A DNA stretch of 64,000 nt from Flavobacterium sp. Root420 (GTDB lineage: Bacteria > Bacteroidota > Bacteroidia > Flavobacteriales > Flavobacteriaceae), in the NCBI RefSeq assembly GCF_001427905.1, contig NZ_LMEF01000002.1:118480-182479 (forward strand), written 5' to 3'. Position numbers and translations under genes: made by a program. This document shows positions 42,389 to 51,755 of this stretch, piece after piece (within the stretch, counting starts at the first letter, position 1; the number at the start of each line of letters is the position of its first letter). Below the pieces are notes generated by a model, which was not told the origin of the DNA, made no database searches, and saw nothing but the letters and a program-made list of their open reading frames with translations.

Positions 42389-43648
42389 CTAATTTAGTTC
42401 TTTAGTAACAATCTGCATGGTTTCGCGGCTTACTTGTTTTAGTAAAACCTCTTTATTGTCTTCAACAGTTTGTGCAGCTTGTTCTGTAAAATGACGAATC
42501 GTATATAAAGTAACATGTTCGTTATAATCAACTTTAAATTTTTTCGAAAGTATTGCGTTCAGTTCATTGAAATTCTCAAATTTATCTTCTACACAAACAG
42601 AAAAACTAATCGCTGAATTCTGAATTAAGTTTACTTTAATTTTAAATTCATGAAACAAAGCAAAAATCTCACTGATGTTTTCTTCCATAATGAAAGAGAA
42701 ATCTATAGACGAAAGCGAAATCAAAAGCTGATTTCTTTTTACGATAAAACAAGGGTATTGTGGCTCAAGATCAACACCTTTAGAAACGCAGGTTCCTTTT
42801 AATAATGGATTGATAAATGACTTTACATACAAAGGAATTTCTTTTTTCTGTAAAGGTTGTAGTGTTTTTGGGTGAATTACCGTTGCACCGTAAAAAGCCA
42901 ATTCGATCGCTTCACGATACGAAATCTGGTTTAACAAACTCGCATTTTCAAAATAACGCGGATCGGCATTCATAACTCCGGGAACGTCTTTCCAGATCGT
43001 TACACTTTCGGCATTTAAGCAATAAGCAAAAATTCCCGCAGTATAATCAGAACCTTCACGGCCTAAAGTGGTTGTGAAATTGTTTTCATCAGCACCTAAA
43101 AATCCCTGTGTGATGTTTAATTGTTTTCTTGGTACATTTTTACTGATGTTTTGTTGGGTAATTTCCCAATCCACTTCAGCATCTCTGTAATTTGCATTGG
43201 TTTTGATGAAATTACGAACATCCAGCCATTGCGTTTTAATGCCCATGAAATTCATGAAATGACTTAGAATTGTAGTCGAAATCAATTCGCCAAAACTCAC
43301 AATCTGATCGTAAACAAAATTGTAATTTGGAGATTTATTATGTGCCAAAAAGTATTCTAATTCAGAGAATTGATCTTTTACAGACGCAAAAACAGCATGT
43401 TTTTCATCCTCAAACAAATCTAGCAATATTTGATTGTGATATTTTTTGATTTCCTGCACAGACGAATTCAACTCTGCCGATTTATCAAAGTAATTCTTGA
43501 TCACAACTTCAAGAGCATTTGTGGTTTTTCCCATTGCCGAAACCACCAAAATTACATCTTCATACCCCACTTTTTGTAAAACGTCATAAACGTTTTTAAT
43601 TCCATCTGCATCTTTTACGGATGCACCACCAAATTTAAATACTCTCAT
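42389..43648 (-). CDS. Aspartate kinase
   Basis: The 419-residue protein has the amino-acid kinase signature FKFGGASVKDADGI at the N-terminus, LGREGSDYTAGIFAYCL with WKDVPGVMNADPR (about 193-230), and a C-terminal ACT-type regulatory region (about 305-395). It phosphorylates aspartate at the head of the Lys/Thr/Met pathway. It is a single-function enzyme with no fused homoserine dehydrogenase. Whether it is Lys- or Thr-inhibited cannot be told from sequence. It is separated by a palindromic repeat from the GNAT gene upstream on the same strand. Confidence 0.92.
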   Translation of the reverse strand: MRVFKFGGASVKDADGIKNVYDVLQKVGYEDVILVVSAMGKTTNALEVVIKNYFDKSAELNSSVQEIKKYHNQILLDLFEDEKHAVFASVKDQFSELEYFLAHNKSPNYNFVYDQIVSFGELISTTILSHFMNFMGIKTQWLDVRNFIKTNANYRDAEVDWEITQQNISKNVPRKQLNITQGFLGADENNFTTTLGREGSDYTAGIFAYCLNAESVTIWKDVPGVMNADPRYFENASLLNQISYREAIELAFYGATVIHPKTLQPLQKKEIPLYVKSFINPLLKGTCVSKGVDLEPQYPCFIVKRNQLLISLSSIDFSFIMEENISEIFALFHEFKIKVNLIQNSAISFSVCVEDKFENFNELNAILSKKFKVDYNEHVTLYTIRHFTEQAAQTVEDNKEVLLKQVSRETMQIVTKELN

Positions 43649-43711
43649 TTTTAATTTTAGATTTTTAATTTTAGATTTCAGATTAAATGAAATCTAGTGT
43701 CCTTTTATTTT

Positions 43712-43780
43712 TTTTGCCACAGATTATTAAGATTAGAATGATTTTTAAAATCAGTGAAAATCATTTAATCTGTGGCAAAA
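43712..43780. repeat. Nested inverted repeat, GCCACAGATTA type
   Basis: TTTTGCCACAGATTA (43712-43726) pairs exactly with 43766-43780, and inner words (GATT, AAAATCA) pair further inside. It lies between the GNAT and aspartate kinase genes. Confidence 0.7.
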
Positions 43781-43786
43781 TATTTT

Positions 43787-44275
43787 TTATAATTTCTGTA
43801 AAAACGAATTAATTCCGGCTTCATCCATTTGAACCACTTGCCATCCGTCAAGAATTCTTGCGCCTGAATTCTTATAAAAATTAACTGCCGGTGTATTCCA
43901 GTCTAAAACGTTCCATTCAATTCTTCTCACATTATCTCTTTTTCCTTGTTGCATAATTTCAGCATAAAGGGCAGATCCTAAACCTGTACCACGCATTTTT
44001 TCTTTTACAATTAAATCTTCAAGATGAATTGTTTTTCCTTTCCAGGTTGAGTAACGATAATAGTATAATGCGATTCCAACAATTTCTTTCTGTTTGTCAT
44101 CATTTTCAATCTCTGCAACAAAGACATGAAATAATGGTTTTTCACCAAAGCCATCGCGTACTAAATCTTCTTCTGTTATTACAACTGCTTCCGGTTCTTT
44201 TTCGAATATTGCCAACTCCTGTATCAATCCTAAAACTGATTTCATGTCTTCAGGATTCCCTTTTCTAATATTCAT
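43787..44275 (-). CDS. GNAT N-acetyltransferase
   Basis: The 162-residue protein has the GNAT fold: IRKGNPEDMKSVLGLIQELA at the start, HLEDLIVKEKMRGTGLGSAL (about 100-119) carrying the acetyl-CoA loop, and RIEWNVLDWNTPAVNFYKNS. It resembles spermidine/spermine N1-acetyltransferase-type members (SAT1-like), so a polyamine or diamine substrate is possible. It lies upstream of aspartate kinase with a repeat between them, so co-transcription is uncertain. Confidence 0.88.
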   Translation of the reverse strand: MNIRKGNPEDMKSVLGLIQELAIFEKEPEAVVITEEDLVRDGFGEKPLFHVFVAEIENDDKQKEIVGIALYYYRYSTWKGKTIHLEDLIVKEKMRGTGLGSALYAEIMQQGKRDNVRRIEWNVLDWNTPAVNFYKNSGARILDGWQVVQMDEAGINSFLQKL

Positions 44276-44549
44276 ATTTATTTAAAAATTTATTTCTTTA
44301 ATCCAATTTTGTGAGATGCCCTGTCCTGATTTTTAAAACGCTTTGTTTTCAGAAGCTTTTTATGAGGGGCAATTTCATGTATTCTTATTATTATGTATTT
44401 ATTAGCTAAATTTTTTTGGTATTACAGCGTTCTTTCCGCTTTTAATTAGCAAATATACAATAGTAGCAAACTAACAAAATAATTTTTAAATCATTCTCAC
44501 AAAATAAGCGATATTTGTGACTTAAAATTAAAACTATAACGATATAGCA

Positions 44550-45554
44550 ATGGAAGAACGCAATAAAACACTGGGAGAGTTTATTATTGAGAACCAAAAA
44601 GCATTTCAGTATTCGTCGGGGGAGCTTTCCCGAATTATCAACTCTATTCGTTTGGCGGCAAAGGTTGTCAACTATAAAGTAAACAAGGCTGGATTAGTCG
44701 ATATTATTGGCGCCGCTGGCGAACAAAATATTCAGGGCGAAGACCAGCAAAAATTAGATGTGTATGCCAACGAAGTATTTATCCAGACGTTAATAAACCG
44801 TGAGATTGTCTGTGGAATTGCTTCAGAAGAAAACGACGATTTTATAACTGTTCAGGGGAGCGACAACAGTCATAATAATAAGTACGTGATCTTAATGGAT
44901 CCGCTTGACGGATCTTCAAACATTGATGTAAATGTTTCTTTGGGAACTATTTTTTCTGTTTTTAGAAGAATAACTCCAATTGGAACTCCGGTAACAAGCG
45001 AGGATTTTTTACAACCGGGAATCAATCAGGTAGCAGCAGGTTATGTAATTTATGGAACATCGACAATGTTGGTTTATACAACCGGACATGGCGTAAATGG
45101 TTTTACATTGAATCCGGCAATCGGAACATTTTACCTTTCACATCCAAATATGCAATTTCCAAAAGACGGGCATATTTATTCGGTAAACGAAGGGAACTAT
45201 GTTCATTTTCCACAGGGAGTAAAAAATTACATTAAATATTGTCAGCGTGAAGAAGATGACCGACCTTATACTTCAAGATACATTGGAAGTTTGGTGTCAG
45301 ATTTTCATCGAAATATGATCAAAGGCGGAATTTATATTTATCCGACAAGTTCAAAAGCACCAAAAGGAAAACTGCGTTTATTATATGAATGTAACCCGAT
45401 GGCCTTTATTGCTGAACAGGCAGGAGGAAAAGCAACAGATGGTTTTGGAAGAATTATGGAAATCCTGCCAACTGAATTGCATCAAAGGGTTCCGTTTTTC
45501 TGTGGAAGTTATAATATGGTAGAGAAAGCGGAAGAGTTTATGGCGGCTGAGTAA
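44550..45554 (+). CDS. fbp: Class 1 fructose-1,6-bisphosphatase
   Basis: The 334-residue enzyme shows class 1 FBPase motifs: metal-binding ASEENDD (about residues 90-96), the [12 protein letters not shown] loop (about 115-126), [22 protein letters not shown] and [22 protein letters not shown], which closes the substrate site. It removes the 1-phosphate from fructose-1,6-bisphosphate in gluconeogenesis. It stands alone, with a promoter-like GATATTTG 30 bases before the start and a terminator after. The 274-bp gap upstream (44276-44549) shows no other feature. Confidence 0.96.
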   Translation: MEERNKTLGEFIIENQKAFQYSSGELSRIINSIRLAAKVVNYKVNKAGLVDIIGAAGEQNIQGEDQQKLDVYANEVFIQTLINREIVCGIASEENDDFITVQGSDNSHNNKYVILMDPLDGSSNIDVNVSLGTIFSVFRRITPIGTPVTSEDFLQPGINQVAAGYVIYGTSTMLVYTTGHGVNGFTLNPAIGTFYLSHPNMQFPKDGHIYSVNEGNYVHFPQGVKNYIKYCQREEDDRPYTSRYIGSLVSDFHRNMIKGGIYIYPTSSKAPKGKLRLLYECNPMAFIAEQAGGKATDGFGRIMEILPTELHQRVPFFCGSYNMVEKAEEFMAAE

Positions 45555-45583
45555 TTTTAGTCTCAGTTTTGAGTATAAATAGC

Positions 45584-45615
45584 AAACCCGACAGATTTTA
45601 AAATTTGTCGGGTTT
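45584..45615. terminator. Terminator after fbp
   Basis: AAACCCGACA pairs with TGTCGGGTTT, the inner bases extending the stem. It uses the same words as the terminator at 11048. It is followed by TATATTAT and not a clean T run. Confidence 0.65.
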
Positions 45616-45684
45616 ATATTATAGTTTAATTTTGATTCTGGTTTTATTCCGTTCAAAAATTGTAAACGGAGCCTAAATCGAATC

Positions 45685-46116
45685 CTATTTATGCATGTGC
45701 TGCATTTCGTAAACAAAAGTATCTGCGTCAACTTTTTTGTCTACTAATGACAACGCTTTTGCGATTATATAGTTTACGTTGCTTGGAGTAAATCCTAACG
45801 CAATACCTAATTTTCTCAACATCACTTCTTGCTGATCTTCAAGATGATGATCAACATGGACCATTCTTGTTAAATCATACAAACGTTCTAAACGCTGTAC
45901 GTGTAAATAAGGAGGATTAATTGGGTATTTTAATGGGTCGTTAAGAATTTCTTCGTATTCAGTTTCTGAAATTTCTAAACGGGCAGCTAATTTGTCTAAG
46001 AAATTCTTTTCTTCAGGGTGCACAATTCCGTCTGCTAAAGCTACACGAACAATAGCTGAAAAGTGACCTTTATTTCTTTGTTTAAATTCGCTATCAAATA
46101 AATCTGAAAATGACAT
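45685..46116 (-). CDS. TerB-like protein
   Basis: The 143-residue all-helical protein contains the TerB-type acidic core: VALADGIVHPEEKNFLDKLA (about 26-45) and VHVDHHLEDQQEVMLRKLGI (about 87-106). TerB-like proteins occur in tellurite-resistance and membrane-stress gene sets, but no other ter genes are here, so it is probably a general stress-related protein. Two acidic helix-loop sites may bind metal. It is transcribed alone and converges on fbp. Confidence 0.78.
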   Translation of the reverse strand: MSFSDLFDSEFKQRNKGHFSAIVRVALADGIVHPEEKNFLDKLAARLEISETEYEEILNDPLKYPINPPYLHVQRLERLYDLTRMVHVDHHLEDQQEVMLRKLGIALGFTPSNVNYIIAKALSLVDKKVDADTFVYEMQHMHK

Positions 46117-46288
46117 AATTATAGAGTTTTATATCACGCAAATATAAATCTTATTTTAATTTAACGATTTTAAATTTCTCATAAAATTTAACTTATTTTT
46201 CTGCGTTGATTTAATATCAGGGGTTTCTTTAATTTTCAAAATAAATCGTAAGTTTACAACCCCTTAATCAATTAATACCATTACCCCT

Positions 46289-46882
46289 ATGTCAGAATTT
46301 TGGATTTATTTTCAGATAGGATTAAAACACGTTTTAGATATCCACGCTTACGATCACGTTCTTTTTTTAATCGCTTTAACGATCCCGTATTTGTTTAAAG
46401 ACTGGAAACGCATTTTACTTTTAGTTTCTCTTTTTACAATCGGCCATACGTTGGCTTTATTGCTTTCTGTTTTTGGAATCATTGCTATAAAAGTAAATAT
46501 TGTGGAATTTTTAATTCCGATTACCATTTTAATAACCGCAGTATATCATCTTTTTACCGCAGGAAAAGCAACTAAAAACGAAGGCGTAAATTTAATTTTT
46601 ATGGTGACGCTGTTTTTCGGAATCATACACGGACTTGGTTTTTCTAACTATTTTAAAACCATTTTAGGTGGTTCGCCAAGCTCAAAATTATTACCTTTAG
46701 GCGAATTTGCATTAGGAATTGAAGTAGCGCAGTTAATTGTGGTTTTTGTGGTTTTGATACTATCCTATATTGTGCAAACCGTGTTTCGTTTTTCTAAACG
46801 CGACTGGGCACTTGTAATGTCGGCTTTTATTATCGGAGTTGTGGTTCCGATGATTATTGAAAGCCCAATTTGGAACAGATAA
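46289..46882 (+). CDS. HupE/UreJ-type membrane protein
   Basis: The 197-residue protein has six predicted helices and the HupE/UreJ signature HVLDIHAYDHVLFLIAL (about 14-30) with His and Asp in helix 1, then FTIGHTLALLLS and FGIIHGLGFS. This family includes nickel or cobalt permeases. The His-x-x-x-x-Asp-His set could carry a metal ion. Its place ahead of a dCMP deaminase (five bases away) and S41 protease shows a three-gene operon, but the metal is unknown. Confidence 0.85.
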   Translation: MSEFWIYFQIGLKHVLDIHAYDHVLFLIALTIPYLFKDWKRILLLVSLFTIGHTLALLLSVFGIIAIKVNIVEFLIPITILITAVYHLFTAGKATKNEGVNLIFMVTLFFGIIHGLGFSNYFKTILGGSPSSKLLPLGEFALGIEVAQLIVVFVVLILSYIVQTVFRFSKRDWALVMSAFIIGVVVPMIIESPIWNR

Positions 46883-46887
46883 AATAA

Positions 46888-47319
46888 ATGGACTTAAAAA
46901 AAATAAATAAGTACGATAAAGCGTACCTTCGTATTGCCAAGGAATGGGGCGCACTCTCTTATTGTAAACGTAAACAGGTTGGTGCCATTATCGTAAAAGA
47001 CCGAATGATTATTTCTGACGGTTATAATGGAACACCATCCGGATTTGAAAATTGCTGCGAAGACGAAGAAGGATTAACCCGCTGGGAAGTTCTCCATGCC
47101 GAAGCAAATGCAATTCTAAAAGTGGCCAGATCGACACAATCTTGTGAAGGTGCCACTTTATATATTACACTTTCGCCCTGTAAAGAATGTAGTAAATTAA
47201 TACATCAGTCGGGGATCAAGAGAGTGGTTTACCAAAACGGATATCGCGATGATTCCGGAATTCAATTTTTATTAAAAGCAGGTGTCGAAGTCGAACATAT
47301 TCCTGTTTTAGAAGAGTAA
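46888..47319 (+). CDS. Deoxycytidylate (dCMP) deaminase
   Basis: The 143-residue enzyme has the zinc motif HAEANAI (about 70-76) and the second half LSPCKECSKLI (about 92-102), with the conserved NGTPSGFENCCED N-terminal block of the dCMP deaminase family. It makes dUMP from dCMP for dTTP synthesis. The gene lies five bases after the HupE-like gene; its stop abuts the ATG of the S41 protease gene. Confidence 0.93.
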   Translation: MDLKKINKYDKAYLRIAKEWGALSYCKRKQVGAIIVKDRMIISDGYNGTPSGFENCCEDEEGLTRWEVLHAEANAILKVARSTQSCEGATLYITLSPCKECSKLIHQSGIKRVVYQNGYRDDSGIQFLLKAGVEVEHIPVLEE

Positions 47320-48897
47320 ATGAAATTTAATTCGAAATATTTGCCAATCGTGATCGGAGCGACTTTTGCTCTCGGAACTGTCCTCGGAAGCCTGATGAAT
47401 GCTCCCGTTGATGATGGTCTTTTGGCTAAAAATTACTCCAAAACCAAACTGAATAAACTGATCGATTTTATTAATAATGAATATGTCGACAGTATCAATA
47501 CAGATTCAATTGTAAACCTGACAGTTGATAATATTTTATCCAAATTAGATCCGCATTCTGTATACATTCCGCCAAGCGAACAGGCAGAAGTGGCCGAAAG
47601 CATGAAAGGTGATTTCGTTGGAATCGGAATTAATTTTTATATGTATAAAGATTCAGTTGCGATTATAAAACCAATTGAAAACGGACCTTCGGCGAAAGCC
47701 GGAATAAAATCCGGAGACCGAATTTTATTTGCCGGAAAAACGAAATTATTTGGCAGAAAGTTGCCTTCAGATAGTTTGTTCTCCAAATTAAAAGGTTTGC
47801 AGGGTTCAGAAATAGAATTAACCGTTTTTAGAAAATCAGAACAAAAGAAACTGAAATTTAAAGTCAAAAGAGATATTATTCCGATAAAAAGTGTCGATGC
47901 TTCTTTGTTGCTTGGAAATAATACAGGTTACATTAAAATCAATCGTTTTGCTGAAACTACTTTTAATGAATTCAAGACCGGTTTGACAAGATTAAAACAA
48001 AGCGGAATCCAGTCACTTGTAATCGATCTTCGTGATAACGGTGGCGGTTATATGGAAGAAGCTGTGGCCATTGCCGATGAGTTTTTGAAAGACAAACAGC
48101 TAATTGTTTTTACCAAAAATAAAAACGGAACAACTGAAAAAACGTATGCGACAAAAGCCGGAAGTTTTGAAACCGGAAAAGTTTATGTTTTGATTAATGA
48201 AAACAGTGCCTCTGCAAGTGAAATTCTGGCAGGAGCATTGCAAGATAACGATCGCGGAATTATTGTGGGACGCCGTTCTTTTGGGAAAGGTTTAGTACAG
48301 CGTGAAATGGATTTCAACGACGGATCTGCAGTACGATTAACAGTGGCGAGATATTATACGCCAACCGGAAGATCAATTCAAAAGCCTTATAAAAAAGGAA
48401 ATGAAGAATATTTTAAAGAATCAGAGTCTCGTATAAAATCGGGAGAGCTTTATGCCAAAGACAGTATAAAAGTAGCGGATTCATTAAAATTTAAAACACC
48501 AAAAGGTAAAATCGTATACGGCGGTGGCGGAATTGTTCCTGATGTTTTTGTTCCGATGGAAGCAGAGCACGGAAATGAAAATGTTGGATATTTACTTCAA
48601 ACTGGGGTAGTAGGACATTTTGTTTTTGAAGAATTGGATAAAAACCGAAAAGCTTTTACCGGACTTAAATTTAATGCCTTTTTGACCGAAATGAAAAACT
48701 CGGATGTCTATTTCAAGAAATTCAAAAACTATATTTTCATGACGGGTTTGGATTTGAAATTAGACAAAACCAAAGCTTTGGTGAATCGTTATATCACTGC
48801 CGAATTTGCCAGACAATTGTACGGTGAAATCTATTACTACGATGTGATTTTGAAAGAAGATGTGATGATTAAAGCAGTTCAGAATCCGAAAAAATAA
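47320..48897 (+). CDS. S41-family C-terminal processing peptidase
   Basis: The 525-residue protein has an N-terminal membrane anchor or signal (about 7-27), a PDZ domain (about 95-180; VGIGINFYMYKDSVAIIKPI), and a tail-specific protease core: IDLRDNGGGYMEEAV, then the catalytic Ser in ENSASASEILAGAL and Lys in GRRSFGKGLVQ. This Ser-Lys dyad is that of CtpA/Prc. It trims or degrades periplasmic proteins. Its ATG touches the stop of the dCMP deaminase gene, so translation is coupled. A C-terminal DUF3340-like region follows (about 400-525). Confidence 0.92.
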   Translation: MKFNSKYLPIVIGATFALGTVLGSLMNAPVDDGLLAKNYSKTKLNKLIDFINNEYVDSINTDSIVNLTVDNILSKLDPHSVYIPPSEQAEVAESMKGDFVGIGINFYMYKDSVAIIKPIENGPSAKAGIKSGDRILFAGKTKLFGRKLPSDSLFSKLKGLQGSEIELTVFRKSEQKKLKFKVKRDIIPIKSVDASLLLGNNTGYIKINRFAETTFNEFKTGLTRLKQSGIQSLVIDLRDNGGGYMEEAVAIADEFLKDKQLIVFTKNKNGTTEKTYATKAGSFETGKVYVLINENSASASEILAGALQDNDRGIIVGRRSFGKGLVQREMDFNDGSAVRLTVARYYTPTGRSIQKPYKKGNEEYFKESESRIKSGELYAKDSIKVADSLKFKTPKGKIVYGGGGIVPDVFVPMEAEHGNENVGYLLQTGVVGHFVFEELDKNRKAFTGLKFNAFLTEMKNSDVYFKKFKNYIFMTGLDLKLDKTKALVNRYITAEFARQLYGEIYYYDVILKEDVMIKAVQNPKK

Positions 48898-48913
48898 CGC
48901 TAAACTTTTTAAG

Positions 48914-49279
48914 ATGAAAATAGAAGCCGTTGTAAATGCTGAGATAGAACTTTTGACAGCCATTAAAAATACTAATGTTTCGGTTTTGGAAAAAATCCTT
49001 CACGAAGATTTACTTTTCAATTTACCCGATGGAAATACCATTACGAAAGAATTTGATTTGGCTTCCTATCGATCTGGAAAAATGAAAGTTGATGCACTTG
49101 AAGCTTCAGATCAAATTATAAATCTAATTGACGATACGGCTGTGGTTGTGGTTACAGTTTCATTAAAAGGAGCATTCGATAATAATCCTATAAATGGTGC
49201 TTTTCGATACATCAGAGTATGGAAACAATTCGAAGAAAGTCTAAAAGTTATTGCAGGAAGCTGTATTCAATTACAATAG
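48914..49279 (+). CDS. DUF4440 / NTF2-like small protein
   Basis: The 121-residue protein fits the NTF2-like cone fold of DUF4440: a first helix VNAEIELLTAIKNTNVSVLE, then strands LHEDLLFNLPDGN, DTAVVVVTVSLKG and FRYIRVWKQFEESLKVIAGS. Members include small enzymes and binding proteins; the substrate is unknown. It lies 16 bases after the S41 peptidase and could be the last gene of that operon. Confidence 0.75.
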   Translation: MKIEAVVNAEIELLTAIKNTNVSVLEKILHEDLLFNLPDGNTITKEFDLASYRSGKMKVDALEASDQIINLIDDTAVVVVTVSLKGAFDNNPINGAFRYIRVWKQFEESLKVIAGSCIQLQ

Positions 49280-49357
49280 AATAATTAATAATAATTTAAA
49301 TATAACTTAGCGAACCTTAGTATAAAACCTGGTGAACTTTGCAGTTAAACTATCAAC

Positions 49358-49675
49358 ATGAAAAATCTAAAAAAAATAAGCTTTCTATTCGTTTTAATGA
49401 CTTTTGTAATTTCTTGTAAAACTATGAAAGATAATAATGTAAATACTGTTACCGGTAAAGTAGATTTAATAGAAGCAGGGAAAGACGGTTATACTGCTAA
49501 AATTTCTACAGCTACAAAAGAAGTTTATTTTGCCACAATCAGTATTGTAAATGTCGGCGGACCACAAAACTACAAACAATTAAAAATTGGAGATAATGTT
49601 TCTGTAAAAGGAGAAATCTGGAAAACAGATGATGAAAAACATATCAAGGTAACTGAGATTGTCTCGGTTAAGTAA
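49358..49675 (+). CDS. Small lipoprotein
   Basis: The 105-residue product has a lipoprotein signal (KISFLFVLMTFVISCKT, Cys20) and a strand-rich domain (TGKVDLIEAGKDGYTAKIST, LKIGDNVSVKGEIWKTDDE) suggesting an OB-like barrel. No named family was recognised. It follows a DUF4440 gene with its own AT-rich leader (79 bases). The ATG at 49358 starts the signal. Confidence 0.72.
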   Translation: MKNLKKISFLFVLMTFVISCKTMKDNNVNTVTGKVDLIEAGKDGYTAKISTATKEVYFATISIVNVGGPQNYKQLKIGDNVSVKGEIWKTDDEKHIKVTEIVSVK

Positions 49676-49695
49676 AAACTAAACATAATTTTTTT

Positions 49696-49758
49696 GAACC
49701 ATTAAGATATTAAGTTTATTAAGCTATGCGGCTAATTTTCTTAATGTCTTAATGGTTT
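49696..49758. repeat. Inverted repeat of ATTAAGATATTAAG words
   Basis: GAACCATTAAGATATTAAG (49696-49714) pairs with 49740-49758 apart from two positions. Further TTAATATCTTAATGG words lie at 49820-49845. It fills the convergent gap between the lipoprotein and the FAD oxidoreductase genes. Confidence 0.65.
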
Positions 49759-49870
49759 AATTTTTTATGAAAGTTTATGTTTTTTGATTTTCAGCATTAG
49801 GTTATTCAAACCAAAGCTTAATATACTTAATATCTTAATGGTAAAAATAAAAATTTAATGTTTTTAAATA

Positions 49871-50476
49871 TTATCGAATACTATCGTGAGCATGAGTCTG
49901 AACACCATTATTCCATAAAGTCAGAATATCTGTAGCAACAGCTGCGCCGCTTCCGGCAGCAATGGCTAATTGACTTCTCCAGCCGGCTAAAGTTCCAATA
50001 ACATAAATTCCTTCGGCTACTTTATGATCGTCGTTTTTAAGCTGAATACGTTGTTTTTCGGGAAGTGCTTTTTTGTGAGGTTCAATAAATTGCATTAAAC
50101 CTTCAATATCGAAAGTATTGGCAGAACCAATTCCGATAACAATACTTTTAGTTTTGTATGAGTTTTTGTTTGTAATTACAATAAATTCAGGATAAGAGCC
50201 TTCAACTGTAACCACTTTTTCATTTGGGATTTGAGCAATATGCGGATAAGTCATGGCTAAATCCTGAGTACTTTCTACAAGTAGTTCGGAGCCTAATTTA
50301 CCTGGTGTTATTCCGTATGCATTATAGAAGATTGCTTCTTGTAAAGAAGAATTCTTTTGATGGGTAAAGATTCCGATTTTTTTATCGGTAACAAAAGCTT
50401 TGTTTTTGGCAGAACCTAAAACGAGAGCACAAGACATGCCCGATACGCCTCCGCCAATAATTAGAACATCAAACAT
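49871..50476 (-). CDS. Short FAD-dependent oxidoreductase
   Basis: The 201-residue protein has the FAD dinucleotide motif IIGGGVSGMSCALVLG at its start (about 5-20), a CxxC-free middle, and the C-terminal FAD motif GIYVIGTLAGWRSQLAIAAG (about 164-183). It resembles thioredoxin-reductase-type proteins but lacks the NAD(P)-binding domain and redox cysteines, at two thirds of the usual length. The deletion is clean, so this is probably a real small family and not a broken gene. The ATG at 50476 was chosen over 50506. It is one base after the small membrane gene in an operon. Confidence 0.8.
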   Translation of the reverse strand: MFDVLIIGGGVSGMSCALVLGSAKNKAFVTDKKIGIFTHQKNSSLQEAIFYNAYGITPGKLGSELLVESTQDLAMTYPHIAQIPNEKVVTVEGSYPEFIVITNKNSYKTKSIVIGIGSANTFDIEGLMQFIEPHKKALPEKQRIQLKNDDHKVAEGIYVIGTLAGWRSQLAIAAGSGAAVATDILTLWNNGVQTHAHDSIR

Positions 50477-50477
50477 A

Positions 50478-50681
50478 TTATCTGTTGTCGTGCATTTTTT
50501 CTTCAATTCTTTTTGAAATTCTAAAAATCAAAAGAATCAATACTGCACAAAACGCAGCCGCTATTCCAATAAGCGCAACACCGCTATCTCCCTGAAAAGG
50601 ATTTTTGAAGTCTAATTGCGTAATATTAAAAACAATTAAAGCTAATGCTAAAAGCACTAAGATTGAAGTAAAGATTTTCAT
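50478..50681 (-). CDS. Two-helix small membrane protein
   Basis: The 67-residue protein has two predicted helices (about 2-18 and 33-53) and a short charged C-terminus (SKRIEEKMHDNR). The ATG at 50681 begins MKIFTSILVLLALALIVFN; an earlier in-frame ATG at 50732 adds 17 non-conserved residues. No family is known. It lies one base before the FAD oxidoreductase gene, so a membrane partner of that enzyme is possible. Confidence 0.68.
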   Translation of the reverse strand: MKIFTSILVLLALALIVFNITQLDFKNPFQGDSGVALIGIAAAFCAVLILLIFRISKRIEEKMHDNR

Positions 50682-50787
50682 AGGGTTGTTTGTTTGTCTA
50701 AAAATTAAACTAAAACTTTTAAGTATATGCAATTTGTTAAAAGTTCTATTTTAGAAATTTTATGGGGTAAATTTATAAAAATATCCG

Positions 50788-51366
50788 TTAGACGAACAAA
50801 CCTTTAACATTAGCAGCGAATAATTTAACAGCAATTGCTAAAAGTATGACTCCAAATGTCTTGCGCACTACGCCAAGTCCGTTTTCTCCTAATAAATTTT
50901 CTATTTTTTTTGAGGATTTTAAAACGATATATACTAAGATAATATTCAATAAAATGGCAATAATAATATTGATCGTATGAAATTGAGATCGAAGTGAAAG
51001 TAAAGTAGTCATCGTTCCTGCTCCTGCAATTAATGGAAAAGCCAATGGAACAATAGAGGCCGAACCTGGTTCTTCATCACGATAGATTCTGATTCCTAAA
51101 ATCATTTCCAAAGCCAGAAAGAACAATACAAAAGAACCGGCAACGGCAAACGAATGCACATCAATTCCGATCAGATTTAGCAAACCTTCTCCAACAAAAA
51201 GAAAAACAATCATAATTAGTCCGGCTACAATCGAAGCTTTTTCAGATTCAATATGTCCCACTTTCGCTCTTAAATTGACAATGATCGGAATAGATCCTAC
51301 AATATCAATTACAGCAAAAAGTACCATTCCAACAGTAATAATTTCTTTAAAGTCGATTTCTAACAT
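50788..51366 (-). CDS. MarC-family integral membrane protein
   Basis: The 192-residue protein has six predicted helices with the MarC signature: VLFAVIDIVGSIPIIVNL (about 16-33), EGLLNLIGI, the LALEMILGIRIYRD block (about 84-97) and IVPLAFPLIAGAGTMTTLL (about 104-122). The family was once linked to multiple antibiotic resistance, but its substrate is not known. It is transcribed alone. Confidence 0.9.
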   Translation of the reverse strand: MLEIDFKEIITVGMVLFAVIDIVGSIPIIVNLRAKVGHIESEKASIVAGLIMIVFLFVGEGLLNLIGIDVHSFAVAGSFVLFFLALEMILGIRIYRDEEPGSASIVPLAFPLIAGAGTMTTLLSLRSQFHTINIIIAILLNIILVYIVLKSSKKIENLLGENGLGVVRKTFGVILLAIAVKLFAANVKGLFV

Positions 51367-51503
51367 ACTACTTTGATTTTAAGGGTTTAAAATTTTTGCA
51401 AAGGTAGATAATAAAGATAGGCGTTTTTTGAATGCAATACACTTTTGTTATAAAAACATGTTTTAAGTATTAAAAAAGTGATATTTGTAACAATCGATAG
51501 CTT

Positions 51504-51650
51504 TACCACAGAGATTCACAAAGTTTTTCACAGAGTTTCGCAGAGTTGTAATTTTTTAGAGTTAATAAAGTTTTTGGGGTTTAAATTTTTCGCAAAGCAT
51601 AATGAATCTTTGTGGATCTCTGTGAAAAACTCTGTGCAACTCTGTGGTAG
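51504..51650. repeat. Long inverted repeat of CCACAGAG words
   Basis: Left arm 51504-51548 and right arm 51602-51650 are imperfect reverse complements sharing TACCACAGAG, CACAGAGTTT and GTTTTTCACAGAG words. The intervening ~55 bases are T-rich. It lies between the divergent MarC and DUF3109 genes. Confidence 0.7.
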
Positions 51651-51718
51651 AATTTATGCGGTAAAATCTAACCAATTACGCAGTAAAATTAAATCCCATT
51701 TCATCTGTTTTCTTTGAC

Positions 51719-51726
51719 TATCTTTG
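51719..51726 (+). promoter_or_regulatory. -7 element for the DUF3109 gene
   Basis: TATCTTTG is an exact TAnnTTTG. It lies over the start region of a possible TTG-initiated extension at 51714, which is therefore not used. Confidence 0.55.
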
Positions 51727-51755
51727 CACTTTATAAATTACAGTACTTTATTATC

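Noticed and set aside
49871..50476. FAD oxidoreductase as a broken thioredoxin reductase
   Set aside because: Both FAD motifs are in one uninterrupted frame with a clean join and normal ends; no frameshift or remnants of the missing domain exist nearby.
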